The notes beneath the pieces are model-generated. The model did no database searches, was not told where the DNA came from, and saw only the letters and a list, made by a program, of their open reading frames with translations. Shown piece after piece: positions 48,359-60,400 of a stretch of DNA of 64,000 bases. A program made the position numbers and the translations under genes. Location of the stretch: NCBI GenBank assembly GCA_030562195.1, contig JAUJPP010000005.1, positions 13,822,826-13,886,825 on the forward strand. Reading direction: 5' to 3'. Positions within the stretch are counted from its first letter, which is position 1. Each line of letters starts with the position of its first letter. This DNA comes from Nipponacmea schrenckii. Lineage: Eukaryota; Mollusca; Gastropoda; Lottiidae.

Positions 48359-50607
48359 CTATAAAGCTAGTGTGTATATTATTAAACTTAAATACAGAAT
48401 ACATGATACTCTTGCTACGCCACTTCCGTTACCATCGTTATCCTTTGTAGATTGTACATTTCCGTCACCGTTGCTGGCTGGTGCAACTGAAAAAAAAAGT
48501 GAAAAATGGTTACGGAGTACAAGGCACTGAAAGTCTTTCGTCCGGATCATTTCAAATGTACTAAAGATGTTTTAAAACAATAATGTATGTACAATGGCTA
48601 GACTGGAAGTGTACAATGCCAGGTAAACAGAAATCGAAAGGCTGTCCATAAACCAATATGAGCGCGTTTCTCATTTTCTCATTGGTCAATTTACCAGCAA
48701 CATTACATGTTCTTCAGTTGCAGAGAATCCTAGAGAATCCTTATATTTGGACTTTAAAATTAGGATTTCCTGCACGAATAAATCAGTCTCATTGGAACAC
48801 AAGACGCTTTTGTGTAAAATGCAATTCAGTCTTTGACATTCCAAATTAAACAATCGTGCTTATGAAATGCCAAAGTGCTCTTTGGAAAAACTAATTGGAA
48901 ATTTCCGGTGAACGTTTGAAAAGACTAATTGAACACTTCCGCTTGCACTATGGAACATTTGGATAACGCAATTGATGACATTTCATCTGAGCGAGCATTC
49001 TACTAAATGAAGTCAAAAAAGTTTGTCTTTTCACCATAAAACTAAGGTTTATAGAGTAAGTAAATTGACACTTTAACGAAAAGTTTAAGTAAGTTCTGAA
49101 CATTTCATTCAATAGTGCCAATAGTCACAAATTAAACGCGACACCTGGTGGTAACCAAAATAAAAGTTACTATAATTAGTAACACTAGCAGCAGATTTTT
49201 GAGATAATATTTATTTTGATTGAGGGCGAAGAGAAAATGTGGGTGTGATTTCCGTACTAATGGCTTGTTATTATAAGCTTCATTCCACACATGCTCCAAT
49301 TTATACTTTCTATAAAACACCTTTGAAGCAAATGGTAAAAAAACTTCGTCGATTAGTTTCTGAACACCTGAAGACTTTCAGCTGGTAGCAAATGTCATTA
49401 TTTAATAAAGAATGTTTAATCACCTAACTGGAGTTGACCCATAGCCCCACCACCCACATTCTAATTTACATTGGGGAAGAATTACCTACGAGCTCCCTTT
49501 AACAATTATATGGACCCTGCCCCAAATAAAACATTTCATTGAAAAACGCCTCTGCACCTATGACCAAAACAAGTGTACATATGACACAAATCTTCAACAG
49601 TACTCATATGAGAGTTGCTGAAAAGGTAAACTCATTTCGTTTGGCAGCAAACCAGTGAACCATTTCCGGGTCAATTTGTTCTCAGAGTAAAGGGACACTT
49701 ACCAATTGGTGGACCCTCAGTCAATGGTTTAACATCAATTCCATTATCAGCTACGTCTTTGTTGATGCCATTGCTGCTAGTATCTTCTGGTTCGGGTTCA
49801 ACGTAGTTCAAACAACCTTCATAATCTGGGTAGTTTTCAGGACACATTATTTGAGCAGTGTCTTCATTTAGACCTAGAATAATAATATATTTCATCTTTT
49901 AAAGATCTACAAAACATAGTGCATGAATTTTGATTGAGCATTAATATCCCAGTGCTTACATCTATATCATTTTGCTATTTTTTGTTCTGGTAGTATAAGT
50001 GTTAGTAGCCAATAACAAACAATATCCCGAAGCATGAGAAAAACAGGTAACTTATGACGGGAGACGGGAAGGATTACGATAAAAGCAAAGGGAATGTCAA
50101 ATTTTGGACGTGGAAATGAAACACTCCACTGCCGATAGTAGCAAACTGAAAAGTATTGTTCTCTTTAACCTCAAAGAAGTTTTGAAACGCATACTTAGTT
50201 TAAGTGCCTGCAACAGACCTAATATGACAAAGTGTATGGTGGTTATACACTAAGATATGTGGATATACTACTTCGGCATTTATTACATACTACGTTTCGA
50301 AACACATACAGGTATATCCATATATCTTAGTGTTTTAATGTATCTCTTCCTATTTCTATATGTCTTATAAACAATGTATGGTGGTTGTTCTTATTCGTGA
50401 AAACAAAATGATTTATTCAGTTCTTACCCTGAGGATAATTGATATTATGTTCACAAACCAGTGAAATTTCTTCTAAATACTGATCATTAACTTTATCTTC
50501 TTTAAATGTTGGTGTATACTTTTTATTAGTAGTATCGTAGTCTAGGAAAACTGTGTATTTAATTCCAACAGTTAAATTGGTAGAATGACATAATCCTGGA
50601 ACGGCTC
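48359..50607 (-). CDS. 3' part of a probable GPI-anchored extracellular protein
   Basis: Three exons on the minus strand: 50428-50607, 49703-49873, 48359-48486. Each acceptor begins in phase 1, so they join without a stop to 158 residues ending at TAG. The first exon encodes GLCHSTNLTVGIKYTVFLDY and LEEISLVCEHNINYP, an extracellular Cys-bearing segment with one N-glycosylation sequon (NLT). The C..L..G..Y.VFL spacing loosely recalls NTR-like folds, but that is weak. The second has CPENYPDYEGC then an acidic linker. The third has a Ser/Gly/Asn-rich stretch (NGDGN, DNDGNGSG) and a hydrophobic end SCILYLSLIIYTLAL with no basic tail, as in GPI-attachment signals. The 5' end, including any signal peptide, lies upstream and was not found. 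Family not recognised; exon structure is well supported, function is not. Confidence 0.75.
50247..50333. repeat. 21-base inverted repeat (foldback) in an intron
   Basis: ACACTAAGATATGTGGATATA... (50247-50267) is the reverse complement of 50313-50333 with one mismatch in 21, separated by 45 bases. TGTATGGTGGTT flanks it directly at 50233-50244 and 50373-50384. It lies in the intron between the first two visible exons of the surface-protein gene. Confidence 0.8.
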
Positions 50608-53600
50608 CTGCAAAATAAAGATTGTTGTATGTGAAGGGTTTTTCCTTTCTAGAACTTCATGGAATCATAATAAGATAGACCTTTAACTGAAGATGATAAA
50701 CTTCTTTATTGACGATTTTGGTCGATTCGTACAGCTGCAATAATCGTTTTTCTCGACACATTTTGAAAGAAAGTCTCCGGTTAAGACACATAAGTTTCAA
50801 TCAGTTTTTTTTTATTGTAATTCTTTGTATTTTAATTGAAATACTCAATCAGATTATAAACATATAATGAAACCATGAAAAAATTCTTAAAGCTATATGG
50901 TGTATCTAAGAACAAATATCTTAAGTGTGAATTATTTTAGCAGAAAGTGATTAATGTCGCAAGGTATTACGCCTTCAGTCAAATATTGAAACATTTCCAG
51001 CTTGAAATTGAGAAATGAGACATGACTCATTGAAAGGTTGGGGTTTTAACATTGATTTATTTGAATGTCAAATTCAACAGAAATGTTATTTCTCAATTTA
51101 TTGATTCCTTAGAATGATAAACACTGATGTTCTTTTTTCAGTGTGGGATGAAGAGAAAGCCATGCATATATTTTGTTAAGCCTGCTTTTAAGTAAACATA
51201 AACGATTTGAAGTGAGCTGGTATTTTGTATTAGAATTGATCGGAACAGCTCAATACTGCTATTTGTAAGTCGTTTCAATACTGCTGGCTCAGCTCAATCA
51301 ATCTTTTTCACTGTAGAAATTCCTTTTTTGTAAGATATGGTTAAAATTTCACATAAGCTCTGCTTTGCGCATATAAGGCTACCGAATTAGCAAGAATTCC
51401 TCTTATATAATAACAGTCGTATTATCTCTCATGACAAAGTCTTACATTGTAAAGGTGGAAATATACTGTGTGCTTTTGGACATTTCCTCGGACATCACAT
51501 ACGAACTGTGCTAAAATTTTACAGATGCTTGAATCGGATCTTCACAAAACGAATGTATGTTCATCCAGACTTAATTAAGTCATACCTTTTACTTGGAAAG
51601 GAACAGAAATTAATCGTGACTATTATTACTCATTCCTGGGATTGATGTAATATTTAATAAACTTCTATGTAAGTGTCAGCGTGAACATATTTACATTTCA
51701 GATATCATATCCTGCCGGCATTTCAATCCCGGAGCTATCCACCGCTATCTTATCGATTTCCACACCAAACATTGCACATTTTAAATTGAACATAACCATT
51801 ATCGATAGAAAGCAAAGTGAAGATGATCATTTCAATGAAATATAAGATAAAAGACAAGTTTTTCTATGAAACATGTTCCTTGGCTTCTTCTAAATTGTTA
51901 TATTGATTTTTTACTGTCTGAACGAGGAGTTGGTGGTTAAAATTGCTCAATTGACTACTCGAGTTTTTATTCAAAACGTTTAATTCCAGACATATATAAC
52001 TATAAGTTTATTTTCTATTTAACTACCCAGCGCTTCCCTTTAACTTTGATTGACAATGATGGGGAAAACAAAACCAGAACACTAATAAACCCTTTGTTAG
52101 AAACACTAAGGCTACTTAATAGAGTTAAGCACGGCCTGTTGGCATTATACAGAATAAGTCTACAATGGAACGCATATCGTTACATTGTTAGGCTGTGTGT
52201 GATACATGTTACATGTCTATTGATGTATAAGAACTGCTTCACTTGATTTGAAGCCTTAGCTTGACTCTACAACGACTCTCTAAACCTTCGTGTTAGATCG
52301 TTGTAGTGTCACATGGTATTGGTCAAGAAAAAGCAGGATTTAATCGACAAAGTGTTGAAGCTATTTGACAGATTGATTCGATAACAAATCAGGTCAGTAT
52401 ATACTAGAATTAAAAACAAGACAGTTATCATCATAAAAATAGTTATCCTGATTATCTGTCATCAACTTTCTTAATAACACTAAGAGCAGACGTTGCTACA
52501 ACTTCATAATGGCGGGAAATATACCATCTGCTCATTTGGTATCACGTCTAAAGGAAATCCCCTAGGGGAATGTCTCAAGTCTCATTCATGTGTAAACTAT
52601 CATTAGACTTAATATCCGAGAGTGAAAGGACACTTTCTTAGCACATGTTGATAATATTCTTCAATTATAAGATTAGGATAAATAATTCCCTTCTTTAGGA
52701 AATCTTAAGACGAAGGCAGCCATTTTGTTTACAAACAGCTCTGCGACAATTACCGTAATAAGGCACAGTTTTGTTTGATCTATTGATGGGCATGCTAGTC
52801 TATTTGTTTTATATCAGTTTATTGTGAAGTTGTTAATGACTAATTATTCACTTATTCCCTGGAGAGTAAAATTATGGTATTAAAGCCGAAGAGGTGAAGA
52901 TGGGCTCTATTGTACCTGGTATCAGTCTATTATGATACAATTACGGATATAAAAGGATCTAGACAGCTTTGGGAATCCAACTGTCGACTACTACGATTAC
53001 TTACATCCGACATAACAACATAATCTACAATATAAGCTTCCCATCTACAGTTTTTTTTCGGTTTTTCTTTTTTGTTTTTGGGAGGGCTATTGTGTTCAAG
53101 ACTATCTAAAACACATGAGAATTGGGAGAACGGAACATAATGTTGTTGCTATTCCAGTTTCATAAGCCACACAATTCAATAAAGATATTCTTGCACAGAA
53201 AAGAAACGACTAGACCAAATTGAATATACAATTTAATTTCTCGGCATTCAATTTAAGAAACAGAGTGTTTGGTTTGTTTATTCAATATGTCTTGCTTTTG
53301 TATACAGAGAGAAAGGCTGCAGTAGAAAACAGTCGTTGTGTTTACACAAAACTCTATTAAAATGAATTCCGTCTCGGTTTGAAATTCTTTCTTACATGAT
53401 TCCATTTCAAGGCCGATCTTTAAATAACCGTAATGTAATTACCTCAATGTTTTTGGCACAAACTAATCTCTTTTTTGAACTAATTTTTAATATAATACAT
53501 AGATAGAAATAATGGATGTACTTACAATAGCCAACATAGGTTTTATGTTACATGTCAGTGAGAAATCAGTCATTCGTTCGCATTTGCCCCTAAGTCAGTC

Positions 53601-55749
53601 TTTCAGTTGGTCGGAAACAGATCTGCTTTTCAGTAATAACAATTTTGGTTGCAATGGCTTATGTTTGCTGTAAATGAGAGGACCTTAATACGAATCACTT
53701 AGTTGAAAATATTTGTTATAACCACTTGTGCCCCCATTATATATCTTGGTTTAGACTGCAGAATAAATCCAGACAAAGGATCAGTTTATGTGATACAAGT
53801 TGCCAGAAAAACCATAAGTGTTATATTATCAAACGCCCAGTATTATTCCATTATCCACGTGCCTCTGTATATTTCACCAGTTTTGGACGTTATGAATTTT
53901 GTGGGTGGTAACTTTGGTTTATTTCTGTTGTACTCCTAAAACTATGGGTCATCATAGTAGTTTAGTCAGAGACTAGTATAACGAATAGACCACTAATTTT
54001 CGTGCAGTTAAAAACTATTTAGTTATGAATTCTACCCTTGACATTTGTCTCTGTACTAATCAACTAAAGGATGATAATAAAAGATTGCTTTTAATAATAG
54101 CCATAATTTACTTTTTCCTGGGTCATTTAATATTTTAGCTTAAAATATAGATATGATAGGGATCAACAGTAAAGCATTTGTTTGTATTATCGGGTCTCGT
54201 TTTGCCATTGAGCACCGATTGGATGTACCAAGTTCTAGATAGACATAATACAAAGTTTAGGAGTTCTACTCTCTAGTACCTTTAAGGAATGCCACCAGCA
54301 TGAAATATAACCGGCATTTCAGTCTCTTACAACTTCCACCCTATCTCTGGCATTTCCTCTTAAGACACGAACCAAATGGCGTGTACAATAGACAAGAATG
54401 AATAGAATTGAAGGGAAATTAGGTTAGTGGTATCTCTCTTGTCATATCAATGTAAATGACTTCAGTCGAGATTTTTCTAGACAGCTATTGTTTCAAGTGT
54501 ATTTTTTACCATTATCCCCGATGCTTGATACTAGTTCCACTGTCTGGTTTATTTTCTCTAAACATAAATACCAAAAGCATATCGACGGACCTCTGGCCAT
54601 TGTAGTGCAGAAGATAATCCCGTAAATCTCCCTGGTCCTTAGATCAACGTCTTGATAAAACACTCCTTAGGTGGTTGGAAGGAAATATTTGTATAACACG
54701 GCATGCAATAAACCATTTGCAGACCTGCTATATTAATGTGTCTCATATGTAATTATATTCAATTTGAATAAACAAAAACGTCTGAAACCTTACAGAAGAT
54801 TCTAATTCTAACGTGAATGTTTATAACTAGCAGAAGTAGCGGATGATTTATGATCACATATTATAATATTCCCCGGAGTGTTTACTTCGATATCTCAATA
54901 TTATTAAATAGAAGAATATTGATATTTGGACTTTAACGTTCCGAAATGAAAAACAGACAGAAAAATTATCTAAATATTTACTCAAATTTAACTATCGATA
55001 TTGCAGTTTCAAGGTAAGAGTAAAACGACTGCAACATAAGTAAAAATGATTCAAAATCTACGAATATAAATTATAGGTTATAGGGTTTGGTGGAATGGAC
55101 TGATTTTGTATAAAATTCTTTACGAAGAAATGTATCCTTATGTGGATAGTATAAAGGTGTCCCACTGCCGGTCAATTGTCTACCTACTGGTGAATTTTTC
55201 TATTCTGAACGATAGTTTAATAGGCCATATTGTTCTATTTTCTTGTGGTATTATTATCTTCTTATTAAACTTTAATTCAATTACGATCTTGATTTGTAAT
55301 GAATGAATTTAGATAAAGTTAATTTACTGTATTGTGTCTGATAATGTATAACGTGACAGTGGCTTAATATATAATCAATCATGTTTTTGTTATATCCAAA
55401 TCAATAAATGTTTTATACATTAATGTTGCAGACAGTGTAACGGGATATCAACATCCCAGGGCAATTCGTAAAATGATTTGAGCTTATACACAACCACGTA
55501 AAAAATAATGATATGGAGACATATGTCTCATGGTTGTAAAATTGCATACAACATGATGTAAAGAAGACAGAAAATATGAACTCAGTTCTTTTTCGACTTA
55601 TTTGCTCTGTTTGATTTTAAACGTAATGATTGTAATTCATTATCAACATATCAAAGGTACTTAGTAAAATAATGAATATTGAACTTAGGACAAGTACAGA
55701 AACGCAAAAAACTTTATGAATAGGACGTTCAAAGTATCATAGTTAGAGG
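50608..55749. other. Gene-free stretch
   Basis: Should contain upstream exons of the surface-protein gene if they are close, but none met both splice-site and phase requirements. A GTAAGTA donor at about 53526 on the minus strand follows a stretch that is open only in a phase that cannot join the next exon. Otherwise AT-rich without recognisable elements. Confidence 0.4.
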
Positions 55750-55800
55750 TGCTGCCAAGGACCAGCTAAATATTAGAGTCCTTATTGAACCTAAGTTGTA
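55750..55800 (+). mobile_element. SINE family A, short tail fragment
   Basis: GCCAAGGACCAGCT followed, after a 17-base insertion-like difference, by TTGAACCTAAGTTGTAA. This matches the minus-strand tail of the 4136 copy. Confidence 0.55.
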
Positions 55801-57426
55801 ATCGTTGTCGTTTCATCATTTGACATATCTTTGTTTTGACCTGTCCTATCCGAAAAGACGCTTATATGTCATACTGATAAAACTGTTTAAAATTAAACTC
55901 CAGAATTATTTGTTGAAAGATTTTTAAATAGAAATTACAAAAAGAACAATTATATCATCAAACAGGTATGCGTCTGCAGCGTGTAACATGTGGTATTTTA
56001 ATTAATCGATATACATGTACATGTTATTGCCCGAATAATAAGCACAATAATTGCATGTTACGCTTGATGAAGCTTGAAGATTGGATGTGCATTGTAAGAT
56101 GAACATCATAGGTTGTTCCTAGGGTTTTGTGTGATATTGTACCATCGTCAAAACTTTAATACGTTGATATATTTTCATACGTTAAAATGTGGTGCTTGGA
56201 CTCAATACGACATATAGTATTTTTATCCAATAATACACTTATCTCCGAATATTCACCCTTTTCCATAGGTCAGGCTCGCACCCCCCCCCCCCCGCCCTTT
56301 CAAAACAAATTTTATATTAATATTGATTTCTTAAATGCCCGGAGTCCTCCCAGTGAGGTCCACTTAGCCCCTCTACATATAAAAGCCAATGCCGTTTAAG
56401 TCAATGTCTTGCCTGGGTTTGCGTGTAATTGGCGTATTGATTAGCGGAAGTAGCATCTGTCGGGTAGGTCAAGCCAGATGAGTGGAAGCCAAGAGACTGC
56501 TGAGTTGATGGTGACCCTCACGAATAATTAACATTAATTAGTCTCTGATGGCTCTCATTGTTAATCAACACCCCATTGTGATCAGGACATAACGAATTCA
56601 TAACATCTAAATTGTACTTGGCAGTGGCTTCGATGTAATCACATTTCTATCAAAACTAGGCCATGCACGATGAGACGAGAATGATCCGGAAGGGTTACTC
56701 TGATCTCACTAATGGTACACTTTTATCTGTTCCAATTATTGTTGACTGATATCCAATACATTGTACCATCAGTCAGCGTGTTTGTGAATATTCTACATAT
56801 TAACGACATGCAGTTTTTATAGATTCTATAAATCGAAAAATCAAAGAAGGCCACCATCACATCCCATGGTCAGTTTCCGTAAATCTAAGCGGGTTGACTG
56901 ATGGTTTCACTGTGATCTCAGATGGTGACAAACATTACAAAACGATTCTGTAATTATGGTATTTACAATTCAATGGCATCCCAGGATCTTAAGAAATTTC
57001 AAAACCATTAATTTTAATGGAAGGTTATGTAACCCATATAAGATATCGTACAGCTTTATAAACAAGGTTAAAAAGGTAATGTATGTAAGGGCCAAAGTTG
57101 AGGCCACAATTATGAAATCTTATCAAATTTGAAGGTTCACAAAAACAAAACCTAAGGTTTTAGAGGACAGTGGCTTGTCAGACTTGTGATGATTTACTGA
57201 CTCGGACAAAGGTATTATTGAAGAAAATATTTGTAAAAGAGATAAAAAAGCTCGACTGTATCTAACGAAAACATGTATATGTCATCGCGTTATAAATGGT
57301 TCTTTTGTTTCAATTAAATTGAAGAAATTACGTGGGTGGCCATACAAGCGTGCATATTTTATAGTGACCCGGGTGTATTTAGAGCTGCACAATGGGTTTT
57401 CTTATGACATTGTTGCAATATTTTCC
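55801..57426. other. Gene-free stretch
   Basis: Nothing recognised apart from a poly(C) run of 13 at 56281-56293. The last ~100 bases may belong to the element that carries the ribozyme-like motif at 57427. Confidence 0.4.
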
Positions 57427-57470
57427 CTTGCTTGATAAAGACGGAAGAACCCTTGTCGAAACGTCGCAAG
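57427..57470 (+). ncRNA. Degenerate hammerhead-ribozyme relic
   Basis: Stem I CTTGC (57427-57431) pairs with GCAAG (57466-57470). The core reads TTGATAA (57432-57438), two changes from CUGANGA. Stem II is GAC (57440-57442) with GTC (57455-57457). GAA is at 57458-57460, A15.1 to U16.1 is the palindrome ACGT (57461-57464), and the cleavage position is C57465. The architecture is intact, but the core mutations should abolish cleavage. Confidence 0.55.
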
Positions 57471-60400
57471 TTGTTTATTAAAGTAAATGCTATTCATGTA
57501 ATTGTGTCCAGTTATGAATGTTCTATATTAGAAGCCCAAACCATTCTTTTAGAGTTTAGCGTTGCGAAACCAAAAGTCATTTAGCTGGCATTAGTTTAAA
57601 TGCAACAGGTACTTTAGCTTCATTTAATTTGGTTACCCATCGTAGGGTGGCATCTGGTTCTGTGCCTTGTCCAGTCTGGAGCACGTGCTTGATACTTCTT
57701 CGTATTTAACCGGAGCCTAGGTTATTGTGATTTAAAATATATATATGAAAATTTCAAGGTTGTAACGGGCTAAAAAGGGTATGCGATTAAGCAATTCATG
57801 TGACGATAAATGGACGAATTGGTGGATCCTTCAGGTCACTCTATGTACTTGCAGTTCTTGACATTAACGATTGTGTGACAATTTAAAGTCCAAAGATAAT
57901 ATCTTTTCCGTTCATGTAATAAGCATGTTCTTGTTTGAATATTTGTCTTTTTGAACAATATTTCAAAATAGGTCATAACTGATCAAATGACCAATTATAT
58001 TCCTGTACTAGAGAGTAAAAATAAGCCAAATGAAGCTTTCGTAACAGCAAGTGAAACAAAGACTTTTGTATTGTGCATCAAGAAACAAAAGATTTTACAA
58101 GTATTGGCATAGTGTAGTTTGTCAACTCAGGCAGTTTGAACGAGGTCGGATTTCTTGAAAATATGTCAAGTTAAGATGATGTCTAGATACCGCTTTCTCG
58201 ATCTCACCTATCAGAAAACACTGTACACGTGATATCTGTACCTTAATATTGATTCACAGTAATTTCCAAGTTTTCGAACAGCAACGTGAACTATCCAACA
58301 GGCCAAGTTACATTAGGCGATTGTTTGACTAACGAAGTAGCATAATGTATACAGTTATAATTGTTTTAAGTTTTGTGAATAGTAATCTACTGTCTTCCGC
58401 GAGACAGCACGATGCAGTTGGTGACAGGACAGTGAAGACGCATTATTTTACATTTTATAGCTTAAAATAATCATTAATAACCTGATAAATGGTATTAGTA
58501 ACCCTATAAATCAACGCGTTGACAAGGACACTACGTTATTTATTACTGATAAATGGGCCGCCATCGTGAAATTACGCATTTCCGGTCAAGATACAGACTT
58601 GGGACAATCCAACTTCCATAAATCTTTACAATGAGTGAATGAACATCAAATTTTTCTCAGCTGATATGGTATAATATGTTTATTACAACATGTATCCTTG
58701 AGCCGATTATGAAAACATAAGGAAAAAGCAACGGTATATTTCGAACAATTATGAAGAGATTGATTCTTACTGTTGAACGGTTCCAAGCAAACGAAATGAC
58801 TGAAAGCTGCTTTTCCACAGGAAAAGTGTTTCATAAAGCAAATCTTCAAAACATGACGACAATTGCGAGCACATCATGTAGTCAACATCATGTAGTTAAC
58901 TAACAGATTTGTCAGAAATCTTTTACCCTTTGAGATTCGTCATTAGGAATTCCGTCCATTTCCTAGGGTGCGTCCTGATTACACATTCTTAGATCATTAA
59001 ATAAGGCAACTAATCGAATGAAACTTAAGAAAGATGTTTGGCTATTGACACGTAGAGATAGTGATGATAACCTTTTTCTTAATTATTATATCATTTAAAG
59101 ATACGTGTACCTAGCCTATCTGATATCTTACTTATGTATTTGAACTCTTCGACTCCAGCCCCGTTACCTTCTTATGATGTGATAAACGTGAAGATAAAGA
59201 CAATCTTGAGAATTTCCTGTCTCGATTTTGTATTGATCATGTTCTAACACAATCTGGAAATTCACTTTATCATCCTAAAATTCTTGTAATTAAGTACAAA
59301 AACTTAACTTAAGCATAAATCCGAGTTTTAATCTATCTTATTTTACCAAAGATCTGCTTGTTTTTTGTTTTTGTGGTCCACCAGGACTTAAGGTTTACCG
59401 TTACTTCATTGTTTTCTTTTCTTTCAAATTCTTCCTAGGCATTATTTTTGAATCGATAGGTTTTTAGGAATATAAGTTCTGTTTTTACTAAGGTTAGTAT
59501 AACAATCTCGCGACTTTTCATTGACTTGGTATTAAGTTGATTTTTCATGTACCTAAATAAGGGTAACAAATTCGTTGTCTTATTTCGCAAAATCCAATAG
59601 TAACTTGGCATTACTTTCTTGTAGGAAGGTAAACCATGTAATTAGTAAGACTATCTATGACCAAATCTGGTCCTATGACCCAGATTTCTACAGATGCTAC
59701 TCTTTAGCCCATTTTTCTCCCTCAGCTGTTAAAATGAGATTTGTTATACCATGCCGAGATTCCACATTAATAATCGACCTCTGGATGAGAAAAACAGTCA
59801 AAACATGCCACTAATTCTAAGATGTTGGCTAAATATGTTTTTGTAGAAACTGTAAATTGGTACAGCGCGTGGCACAAGTTAGCTGATAACAGTTGTAAAT
59901 GCGTTCATTCAAGACTCATATGATGTATGTAACGGTTGATGAAAGATTGTACCTATACTATTGGTTTATCTATCGAGCTTCTCAAATACCTGCATAATCA
60001 GGCTTCCTCCTTTACCATCAATTGCACATTATGGAGAATACAGCTATATTATTTTTAGAAAGATTCATTTTCATTTTGAATGTCAGTTCCTTCATGGACT
60101 AGTTGTCAATGTATACCATTTGCGGCGCAAAACCATGCATCTTTGAGTGCGTTCTTTGAGCCTATGAACGGTTCTGAACGGTCGGATATAGATAGGGTTA
60201 TTTTAAATAGGTCAGTGGAGGTAAGGGTTAAAAACGACACAAACTAATCAATTATGATCCAATTAAGTCGCATTAAGTCAAAACAAGTAATGTGTTGTAC
60301 TGGACAGGTTAATTTCTGTCTAATTTTACTACATTCCTCATTTTGATTTATAATCATCTCTAGAAAGAAGTGATTACAAACAAATCAAAACAAGACAAGA

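Noticed and set aside
53525..53585. Possible upstream exon of the surface-protein gene (minus, donor GTAAGTA)
   Set aside because: The only open phase ends in phase 0, whereas the next exon requires phase 1; the required frame has a stop.
58505..58600. Minus-strand ACCGGAAATGCG then ATGGCGGCC as a gene start
   Set aside because: The frame closes after 17 codons and no donor or downstream exon was found.
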